From an uncultured Eubacteriales bacterium (GTDB lineage Bacteria > Bacillota > Clostridia > Oscillospirales > Oscillospiraceae), in the NCBI GenBank assembly GCA_934597725.1, contig CAKTSK010000003.1, positions 41,794-105,793 on the forward strand: 64,000 nt of DNA, written 5' to 3'. A program made the position numbers and the translations under genes. Under the pieces are notes generated by a model, which worked only from the letters and a program-made list of their open reading frames with translations, was not told the DNA's origin and made no database searches. Below, piece by piece: positions 1 to 6,351 of the stretch (positions within the stretch are counted from its first letter, which is position 1; each line of letters starts with the position of its first letter).

Positions 1-513
1 GACCTGTACCAAGCCGCCGGCATCCCCACCCTGGCGGTGAGTGCCGTCACCGGCCAGGGGATCGAGGAACTGCGCGGCCTGCTGGCCGGCAAGATCTCGG
101 CCTTCACCGGCAATTCCGGCGTGGGCAAGTCCAGCATCCTCAACGCCCTGGACCCGGCCTTTTCCCTGGCCACCGGGGAGATCAGCGAAAAGCTGGGCCG
201 GGGCCGGCACACCACCCGCCATGTGGAGCTGTTTCCCGTGGCCGGGGGGCTGATCGCCGACACGCCGGGGTTCTCCGCCTTTGACCAGGAAAAGGGCGGC
301 GAGGCCCTGGACAAGGACACCCTGGCGGAGACGTTTCGGGAATTCCGCCCCTATCTGGGGCAGTGCCAGTTTGTGGGCTGTGCCCATGTGAAGGAAAAGG
401 GCTGCGCCGTGCTGGCCGCTGTGGAGGAAGGGAAGATCTCGCCCAGCCGCCACCGCAGCTATGTCCGGCTGTATACCCTGGCCAAAGAAAAGAAACCCTG
501 GGAAAAGCCCTGA
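1..513 (+). CDS. rsgA: Ribosome small subunit-dependent GTPase A, 3' part
   Basis: This is the C-terminal 170 codons of RsgA (YloQ/CpgA), the circularly permuted GTPase that helps mature the 30S subunit. The reading frame is open from base 1, so the N-terminal OB domain and the first GTPase motifs lie outside the window. Visible residues 37-45 form the P-loop GNSGVGKSS, residues 87-91 the G3 motif DTPGF, and a RHTTRH segment fits switch I. The tail carries the family's zinc cluster as C-x4-C-x-H-x5-C (CQFVGCAH then KGC). The permuted order (G5-like SAVTG before the P-loop) is diagnostic. SpoVM follows, as near this gene in Bacillus. Confidence 0.95.
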   Translation, partial: DLYQAAGIPTLAVSAVTGQGIEELRGLLAGKISAFTGNSGVGKSSILNALDPAFSLATGEISEKLGRGRHTTRHVELFPVAGGLIADTPGFSAFDQEKGGEALDKDTLAETFREFRPYLGQCQFVGCAHVKEKGCAVLAAVEEGKISPSRHRSYVRLYTLAKEKKPWEKP

Positions 514-530
514 CCATGGAAACAGGAACC

Positions 531-576
531 ACCCGTCCTCTCTCGGCATAGACTGAGAGCGGACGGGTGTTTTTTT
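531..576 (+). terminator. Rho-independent terminator after rsgA
   Basis: ACCCGTCC (531-538) pairs with GGACGGGT (561-568), extended inward by CTCTC/GAGAG, and is followed by a run of seven T. It ends only about 23 bases before the spoVM start. Its loop contains CATAGACT (547-554), which resembles a sigma-E -10 box. Confidence 0.85.
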
Positions 577-598
577 GCCCGGGAAGGGAGGCGAGCAC

Positions 599-667
599 AT
601 GAAGATGGTGGTGGTCAATGCCCCCAAGGCCCTGGCGGGTCTGCTGAAAAAACTCTTTCGGATCTGA
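599..667 (+). CDS. spoVM: Stage V sporulation protein SpoVM (22 aa)
   Basis: A 22-codon reading frame starts at ATG 599 behind a clear GGGAGG-type ribosome binding site and ends at TGA 667. The peptide begins MKMVVVNAPK and ends LLKKLFRI: a short hydrophobic stretch, the Pro-Lys pair, a small residue, then a basic amphipathic helix with an aromatic near the end. That is the pattern of SpoVM, the peptide that inserts in the convex forespore membrane, recruits SpoIVA and starts coat assembly. Clostridial SpoVM peptides are shorter than the 26-residue Bacillus one. Position next to rsgA matches Bacillus, where the order is rsgA-rpe-thiN-spoVM-rpmB. The assignment rests on motif and synteny, not on a search. 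Confidence 0.8.
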   Translation: MKMVVVNAPKALAGLLKKLFRI

Positions 668-671
668 GCCG

Positions 672-701
672 GTCATATCCGTCTGCCGCCGCGCATAGGC
701 T
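672..701 (+). promoter_or_regulatory. Possible sigma-E-type promoter
   Basis: GTCATATCC (672-680) and CATAGGCT (694-701) are separated by 13 bases and resemble the mother-cell sigma-E hexamers. The spacing to the DUF3794 gene fits, and so does a sporulation role. The match is weak and rests on eye alone. Confidence 0.3.
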
Positions 702-744
702 TTGGCAGATACTTACTTGACACGAGAAAGGACTGGTCACAGTG

Positions 745-2268
745 ATGGAATTGGAACTGCGGCAGGAGACCATGCGGGGCTGGCAGACGGTCTGCCGCAC
801 GACGCTGGAGCAGGAGGAGACCGGGGAGACCATTGTCCCTGACGCCTGCCCGGACATCTGGCAGGTGCTGGACGGCGAGGCCCGCCTGCTGCTCCAGCGC
901 AAGGAGTGCCAGGAGGGCCGGGGGGAGTTTTCGGGCCTGCTGAAAACCACGATCCTCTATCAGCCGGAGGGAGAGGAAGGGGTGTGCGCCATGGAGGTGG
1001 CCCTGCCCTTTTCCGCCTCGCCGGAGCTGAAGGGGCTGACCCGGCGCAGCCAGCTGCATGTGCTGCCCCGAGTGCTGTCGGTGGATGTCCACCTGCTCAA
1101 TCCCCGGAAGGTGCTGGTCCGGGTGGGGTATTGCCTGGAGATCGAAGGCTTTGCGCCCCAGGAGCAGCGGCTGACCGCGGCAGTCGAGGACGGGGAGAAG
1201 CAGGGCATCCGGCAGAAAACGGGCCAGCTCCAGAGCTTTCAGACGGTCTATGTCCAGGAGAAGAACTTTACCTACCAGGATGCGGTGGTCCTGCCCGCCG
1301 GCCGGCCGGACCCGGCCCAGCTGCTGCGGACCCGGGCCCAGTGCGTCTGCACGGAGGCGCGGATCATCGGCAGCAAGCTGGTGTTCAAGGGCGAGGCGAT
1401 CCTCCAGCTGCTGTGCCGGGGGGAGGACGGCGCCCTGTTTACCGGGGAGTTCCACCTGCCCTATTCCCAGATCATGGACGCCGGGGAGGACGCCGAGGAG
1501 GGCCTGTGCCACATGGACCTGCTCTTCACGGAGGTCAAGTGTACCCCCAGCCAGGAGGACCGCCGGACCTTTCAGGTGGAGCTGGCTTTGCAGGCTCAGG
1601 CGGTGCTGCGGCGGGAAGTGATGGCTGACGTGCTGGAAGATCTGTACAGCACCGACTACCAGCTCCAGACCGAGGAGGAGACCCTGTCCCTGTGCCGCCT
1701 GCTGGGCCAGGGGGAGGAGCAGGAGACCTTCCGGGAGACGGTGGAGACCGGCGGCGCGCCGGGCAACCTGCTGGACTTGCAGCTCCGCCTGGGCCGGACC
1801 AGCCAGAGCCAGGAGGGAGAGGACCGGGTCCTCACCCAGGAGGTGGAGGCGGTGGTCCTCTATGAGACGCCCGAGGGCGTTGCCGCCGCCCACCACCGGG
1901 GCGCGGTGCAGCACCGTCTGCCCGGCCAGGGCGAAGGGCTGTGCCGGTTTACTGCCGAGCTGCTCCGGGAACCCACGGCCACGGCCCAGGGGGAGAGCGT
2001 GGAGGTGAGCGCCCCGCTGTCCTTCCGCTGGATGACCCTGGCCCAGGAGGAGACCCCGGTCCTGTCCCGCATCCTGCTGGGGGAGAAGCGGGAGGAGGCC
2101 GAGCGGCAGCCCTCTGTGACCCTCCGGGCGGTTCGGCCGGGGGAGGACCTGTGGTCGGTGGCCAAGGCCTACCTGACCACGGACCGGGAGATCCTGGAGG
2201 CCAGCGGGCTGGCCTCGGAAGAGCTGTGCCCCGGTCAGATGCTGCTCATCCCCCGCAAAAGCAGCTGA
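745..2268 (+). CDS. DUF3794 (SPOCS) and LysM domain spore protein
   Basis: A soluble protein of 507 residues. Most of it is beta-rich, acidic and repetitive, with the character of DUF3794/SPOCS domains found in clostridial spore-envelope proteins. The last 50 residues are one LysM peptidoglycan-binding domain: VRPGEDLWSVAKAYL near the start and CPGQMLLIP at the end. No signal peptide or membrane segment is seen, which is normal for mother-cell proteins deposited on the forespore. The likely role is coat or cortex assembly at the spore surface, with LysM contacting cortex peptidoglycan. ATG 745 is preferred over GTG 742 directly before it, since both share the GAAAGGA ribosome binding site. 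A sigma-E-like promoter sits just upstream. Confidence 0.8.
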   Translation: MELELRQETMRGWQTVCRTTLEQEETGETIVPDACPDIWQVLDGEARLLLQRKECQEGRGEFSGLLKTTILYQPEGEEGVCAMEVALPFSASPELKGLTRRSQLHVLPRVLSVDVHLLNPRKVLVRVGYCLEIEGFAPQEQRLTAAVEDGEKQGIRQKTGQLQSFQTVYVQEKNFTYQDAVVLPAGRPDPAQLLRTRAQCVCTEARIIGSKLVFKGEAILQLLCRGEDGALFTGEFHLPYSQIMDAGEDAEEGLCHMDLLFTEVKCTPSQEDRRTFQVELALQAQAVLRREVMADVLEDLYSTDYQLQTEEETLSLCRLLGQGEEQETFRETVETGGAPGNLLDLQLRLGRTSQSQEGEDRVLTQEVEAVVLYETPEGVAAAHHRGAVQHRLPGQGEGLCRFTAELLREPTATAQGESVEVSAPLSFRWMTLAQEETPVLSRILLGEKREEAERQPSVTLRAVRPGEDLWSVAKAYLTTDREILEASGLASEELCPGQMLLIPRKSS

Positions 2269-2277
2269 AGAACGAAG

Positions 2278-2307
2278 ACCCCCGGCGCACACTGCGCCGG
2301 GGGCCTT
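2278..2307. terminator. Terminator between DUF3794 gene and pfp
   Basis: CCCCCGGCGCA pairs perfectly with TGCGCCGGGGG around a 3-base loop, followed by CCTTTCT. It sits between convergent genes. The T-run is modest on the plus strand and poor on the minus strand. Confidence 0.7.
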
Positions 2308-2330
2308 TCTGCTGTCCTGGAAGATGCTGC

Positions 2331-3572
2331 TTAGTCGGTGGTGAGGACCTTTTTCAGCTTGGCAAAGCGGGGCAGTCCGTTGTCCAGAGGCCGAGCGGCC
2401 TCACCCTGGATGAGAGGCAGGGCGTAGTCGACGAACGCCTGCTCCACGCCGTTGCCGGCGGCGTTGATCCATTCCCGGGGGACCTTGCGCTCGGTGTTGG
2501 CGGCTTGGGTCAGGGGAACGAGCTTGGTCTGGCAGCGATAGCCGTCGGCGTCCCGGACACAGTCCAGGCCCACCATCTGGTCGGTCTTGCCGTCCACGGC
2601 GGCCTCCACGGCGGCCTTGCCGGCGTTGTAAGCCTCCTCCACGTCGGTGCGGGAGGCCAGGTGGGAGCCGCAGCGCTGGAGCAGGGACAGCTCGATGCCC
2701 CGGACCTTGACCCCCATTTTTTCCTTGACCACGTTGGCCAGCAGCGCGGCCAGACCGCCCAGCTGGGCGTGGCCGAAGCCGTCGGTGGCAGAGGTCTTGG
2801 CCTCGGAGACGAAGGTGCCGTCGGCATAGTGGATGCCCTCGGAAACGGCGACCAGGCAGTTGCCGGTGGCCTCATAGATCCGCTGGACATCGGCCAGGAA
2901 GTCCTCCATGGAGAAATCCACTTCGGGCAGATAGACCAGGTCCGGTCCGGCCCCGGCCCAGGTGGCCAGCCCGGCGGCCCCGGCCAGCCAGCCGGCGTGG
3001 CGGCCCATGATCTCCACGATGACCACGGTGCCGGTGTCATAGACCCGGGCGTCCTGGTACAGCTCCATGCAGGAGGTGGCGATGTACTTGGCGGCGCTGC
3101 CGTAGCCGGGGCAGTGGTCGGTGCCGGACAGGTCGTTGTCGATGGTCTTGGGCACGCCGATGATGTTGCAGGCATAGCCCACCCGCTGCATATACTTGCT
3201 GATCTTGTTGCAGGTGTCCATGGAGTCGTTGCCGCCGTTGTAGAAGAAGTAGCGCACGTCGTACTTCTGGAAGATCTCCAGGATGCGGCGGTAGTCGGTG
3301 TCGTCCTGGTCCGGGTCTGCCAGCTTATACCGGCAGGAGCCCAGGGCGGAGGAGGGGGTGAACTGGAGCAGGTCCAGCTCCGCCGGGTCTTCCCGGCTCA
3401 TGTCGTAGAGCTGGTCTGCCAGCACGCCCTTGATGCCGTGGGCGGCCCCCAGCACCCGGGTGATGTGGGGGGAAGCCAGCGCGGTCTGGATGACCCCCTG
3501 GGCGCTGGCGTTGATGACGGCGGTGGGTCCGCCGGACTGGCCGATGATGCAGGCCCCGTTCAAATGTTCCAT
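2331..3572 (-). CDS. Pyrophosphate-type 6-phosphofructokinase
   Basis: A 413-residue member of the phosphofructokinase family that phosphorylates fructose 6-phosphate in glycolysis. The N-terminus has the phosphate-donor loop GQSGGPTAVINAS. Residues 113-117 read GGNDS and 141-147 PKTIDND. ATP-dependent enzymes have GGDGS and GTIDND at these places. The Lys of PKTIDND and a non-Gly residue in GGxDS mark the pyrophosphate-using clade, so PPi is the likely donor and the reaction may be reversible. MGRHAGW (189-195) is the substrate-binding TMGR-type motif. The start at 3572 is set by GGGAGG eight bases upstream; an in-frame ATG 12 codons earlier has no site. It is divergent from the aldolase gene and shares its -35 element. 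Confidence 0.88.
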   Translation of the reverse strand: MEHLNGACIIGQSGGPTAVINASAQGVIQTALASPHITRVLGAAHGIKGVLADQLYDMSREDPAELDLLQFTPSSALGSCRYKLADPDQDDTDYRRILEIFQKYDVRYFFYNGGNDSMDTCNKISKYMQRVGYACNIIGVPKTIDNDLSGTDHCPGYGSAAKYIATSCMELYQDARVYDTGTVVIVEIMGRHAGWLAGAAGLATWAGAGPDLVYLPEVDFSMEDFLADVQRIYEATGNCLVAVSEGIHYADGTFVSEAKTSATDGFGHAQLGGLAALLANVVKEKMGVKVRGIELSLLQRCGSHLASRTDVEEAYNAGKAAVEAAVDGKTDQMVGLDCVRDADGYRCQTKLVPLTQAANTERKVPREWINAAGNGVEQAFVDYALPLIQGEAARPLDNGLPRFAKLKKVLTTD

Positions 3573-3637
3573 ATAAAAAACCTCCCGATAGAAAATCTGT
3601 GGAAACAAGCGGTGGTGTCGGAGTGTTCCTTGCCAGC

Positions 3638-3666
3638 ATCATAACATATCCCATCCGCTCTTGCAA
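3638..3666 (-). promoter_or_regulatory. Sigma-A promoter for pfp
   Basis: On the minus strand TTGCAA (3666-3661), a 17-base spacer and TATGAT (3643-3638). The -35 hexamer is its own reverse complement and is also the -35 of the fba promoter. Confidence 0.75.
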
Positions 3667-3689
3667 TTCTTCTGGAATACTGGTACAAT
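3661..3689 (+). promoter_or_regulatory. Sigma-A promoter for fba
   Basis: TTGCAA (3661-3666), a 17-base spacer and TACAAT (3684-3689). It overlaps the divergent pfp promoter through the shared hexamer. Confidence 0.8.
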
Positions 3690-3723
3690 AATTTATCCGA
3701 ATTCTTTGGAAAGGAGCGGTATT

Positions 3724-4659
3724 ATGCCGTTAGTGACTACCACAGAAATGTTCCGCAAGGCCTATGAGGGCGGCTATGCCATCGGCGCCTTTAACGTCAA
3801 CAATATGGAGATCGTCCAGGGCATCACCGAGGCGGCCCGGGAGACCAACTCCCCCCTGATCCTCCAGGTGTCTGCCGGGGCCCGGAAGTACGCCAAGCAC
3901 GGCTACCTCATGAAGCTGGTGGAGGCCGCCGTGGAGGACACCGGCCTGCCCATCGCCCTGCACCTGGACCACGGCGAGGATTTTGAGATCTGCAAGGCCT
4001 GCATCGACGGGGGCTTTACCTCGGTGATGATCGATGGCTCCAAGCACAGCTTTGAGGACAACATCGCCCTCACCCGCCAGGTGGTGGACTATGCCCACCA
4101 GCACGGCGTGGTGGTGGAAGGGGAGCTGGGCCGTCTGGCCGGCATCGAGGACGACGTGAACGTCTCCGCTGCCGACTCCTCCTATACCGACCCCAACCAG
4201 GTGGAGGAGTTTGTCCGGGCCACCGGGGTGGACAGCCTGGCCATTGCCATCGGCACCAGCCACGGCGCCTTCAAGTTCAAGCCCGGCACCAAGCCCCAGC
4301 TGCGCTTTGACATCCTGGAAGAGGTCTCCCGCCGGCTGCCCGGGTTCCCCATCGTGCTGCACGGGGCCTCCTCGGTCACCCCCCACTATGTGGAGCTCAT
4401 CAACGCCAACGGCGGCCAGCTCAAGGACGCCATCGGCGTGCCCGAGGACCAGCTGCGGCAGGCGGCCAAGATGGCTGTGTGCAAAATTAACATCGACTCG
4501 GACCTGCGCCTGGCCATGACCGCCGGCGTGCGCCAGCAGCTGCTGGCCGACCCGGCCAACTTCGACCCCCGCAGCTATCTGAAAGTGGGCCGTCAGTACG
4601 TCAAGGACCTGGTCAAGGACAAGATCCTCCATGTTCTGGGCAGCAACGACACCCTGTAA
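3724..4659 (+). CDS. fba: Class II fructose-bisphosphate aldolase
   Basis: A 311-residue zinc-dependent aldolase that cleaves fructose 1,6-bisphosphate to the triose phosphates in the cytoplasm. LHLDHGEDF holds the catalytic Asp and a zinc His. GELGRLAGIEDDV, the GTSHGAFK phosphate loop and LHGASSV with another zinc His follow in family order. Length is that of the Fba type found in Firmicutes. ATG 3724 is chosen because AAAGGAGCGG lies six bases upstream; the frame also stays open for 21 codons before it without a ribosome site. The gene is monocistronic, from its own promoter to a hairpin terminator, and divergent from the enzyme of the preceding glycolytic step. Confidence 0.95.
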   Translation: MPLVTTTEMFRKAYEGGYAIGAFNVNNMEIVQGITEAARETNSPLILQVSAGARKYAKHGYLMKLVEAAVEDTGLPIALHLDHGEDFEICKACIDGGFTSVMIDGSKHSFEDNIALTRQVVDYAHQHGVVVEGELGRLAGIEDDVNVSAADSSYTDPNQVEEFVRATGVDSLAIAIGTSHGAFKFKPGTKPQLRFDILEEVSRRLPGFPIVLHGASSVTPHYVELINANGGQLKDAIGVPEDQLRQAAKMAVCKINIDSDLRLAMTAGVRQQLLADPANFDPRSYLKVGRQYVKDLVKDKILHVLGSNDTL

Positions 4660-4688
4660 GCCCCAGGCACGGCACTTCAAAGGACAAG

Positions 4689-4721
4689 AAAAACGGTACA
4701 GCCAACGCTGTACCGTTTTTT
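4689..4721 (+). terminator. Terminator after fba
   Basis: AACGGTACAG and CTGTACCGTT form a perfect 10-bp stem with a 6-base loop and a T-run; A and T tracts on both sides make it able to work in either direction. Confidence 0.9.
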
Positions 4722-4739
4722 AACAGAAAGGAACGAGAG

Positions 4740-6338
4740 ATGACAACACGCCCCCTCCTGAAAAACAAAGCCTATCTTTACCTGACGGAGTTCTTTGCCG
4801 GGGTCTCCGTGATGGCCGTGGAGCTGGGGGCCAGCCGGCTGCTGGCCCCGTATTTCAGCTCCTCCCAGATCGTCTGGACCATCATCATCGGCACCATCAT
4901 GATCGCCATGGCCCTGGGCAACCTCTGGGGCGGCCGGACGGCGGACAAAGACCCGGACACCGACCGGCTCTACCGGCGGCTGCTGGTGGCGGCGGTGTGG
5001 ATCGCCGCCATTCCCGTGGTGGGAAAATACATCATCCTGGGGATCTCCGGGGCCTTGGTGCTGACCATCAACACCAATTTCCTCATCATCGCGGCCTTTT
5101 GCGCCTGCATGGTCCTCTTTGTCTTTCCCCTCTTTCTGCTGGGGACGGTGACGCCCTCCCTGGTCAAGTATACCGTGGACAGCCTGGAGGACAGCGGCAA
5201 GGTGGTGGGGACCCTGGGGGCCTTCAACACCATCGGCAGCATCCTGGGCACCTTCCTGCCCACCTTTGTGACCATCCCGGCGGTGGGGACGGCGGTGACC
5301 TTCCTGCTCTTCTCCGGCATCCTGCTGGTCATCGGGCTGGTCTACTTCCTCAGCGCCAGAGTCCGGTGGAAGACCTGTCTGGCGGCGGCCCTTCTCTTTG
5401 TCCTGTGCGCGGTGTTCGGCAGCACCGGCGGGTTTGCCTTCTGGGAAAAGGACCTGACCTATGAGGGAGAGTCGGTATACAATTACCTGCAAGTGAAAGA
5501 GACCCAGGACCGGACCATCCTCTCCACCAACGTCCTCTTTGGGGTCCAGTCGGTGAAGATGAAGGAGGACGGCATGACAGGGATGTACTACGACGACGCC
5601 CTGGCCGCCCCGGTGATGGCGGGTTTACAGGACAAGCCGGGAAAGATCCTCGTTCTGGGCAATGGGACCGGCACCTTTGCCCGCCAGTGTACCCGCTATT
5701 TTCCCAAAACTTCGGTGGAAGGGGTGGAGATCGACGAGAAGATCACCCGCCTGGCCCACACCTATTTCGACCTGCCGGACCAGGTGGATGTGACCACCTA
5801 TGACGGGCGGGCCTACCTCCAGGCGGTGGAGACCCAGTACGACGTGATCCAGGTGGACGCCTACCAGGACATCACCATCCCCTTTCAGATGTCCACCACC
5901 GAGTTCTTTACCCTGGTCCGGGAGCATCTCGCCCCCGGCGGGGTAATGGTGGTCAACCTCAACATGCACTCGGACGGGGAGGGGAGCATCAACCAGTCCC
6001 TGTGCGACACCATTGCCAGCGTCTTTCCCTATGTGGCCACGGCAGACGTGCCCCACACCACCAACCGGGAGCTTTTCGCCGCCCTGGACGGAGACCCCCT
6101 CCAATGGCTGGCAGAACGCCGGGAGGGCGTGACCGCCCCGGACCTGGCCCAGCAGATGGACCAGGTGTCCCGCCGCCTGCGCCCGTACACCGGCGGCGAC
6201 CACATCCTCACCGACGACAAAGCGCCGGTGGAGGTGCTGGGGATGCGGGCCATCGACGGCCTGATCCAGGGAGAGCTGGAAGTCTATCAGAAGATCTACC
6301 GGGAAGAGGGGCTGTCGGGCCTGCTCTCCCGGTTCTGA
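4740..6338 (+). CDS. Membrane-anchored spermidine synthase-like protein
   Basis: A 532-residue fusion. Residues about 12-230 hold roughly six to seven hydrophobic segments. Residues 300-480 are a Rossmann methyltransferase-like domain of the spermidine synthase family: ILVLGNGTGTFARQC at 303-317 is the nucleotide loop and VEGVEIDEK at 327-334 carries the acidic residue that would bind the adenosyl ribose. Proteins with this layout are often annotated as fused MFS/spermidine synthase. The canonical loop GGGDG is GNGTG here, and the catalytic Asp region reads QVDAYQDITIPF, so a true aminopropyl transfer is doubtful. It lies 13 bases before addB and may be cotranscribed with it. Substrate unknown. 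Confidence 0.75.
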   Translation: MTTRPLLKNKAYLYLTEFFAGVSVMAVELGASRLLAPYFSSSQIVWTIIIGTIMIAMALGNLWGGRTADKDPDTDRLYRRLLVAAVWIAAIPVVGKYIILGISGALVLTINTNFLIIAAFCACMVLFVFPLFLLGTVTPSLVKYTVDSLEDSGKVVGTLGAFNTIGSILGTFLPTFVTIPAVGTAVTFLLFSGILLVIGLVYFLSARVRWKTCLAAALLFVLCAVFGSTGGFAFWEKDLTYEGESVYNYLQVKETQDRTILSTNVLFGVQSVKMKEDGMTGMYYDDALAAPVMAGLQDKPGKILVLGNGTGTFARQCTRYFPKTSVEGVEIDEKITRLAHTYFDLPDQVDVTTYDGRAYLQAVETQYDVIQVDAYQDITIPFQMSTTEFFTLVREHLAPGGVMVVNLNMHSDGEGSINQSLCDTIASVFPYVATADVPHTTNRELFAALDGDPLQWLAERREGVTAPDLAQQMDQVSRRLRPYTGGDHILTDDKAPVEVLGMRAIDGLIQGELEVYQKIYREEGLSGLLSRF

Positions 6339-6351
6339 GGGAGGAAGGACC

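Noticed and set aside
673..2292. Open frame of 539 codons on minus
   Set aside because: Shadow of the DUF3794-LysM gene; low-complexity Leu/Gln/Gly sequence.
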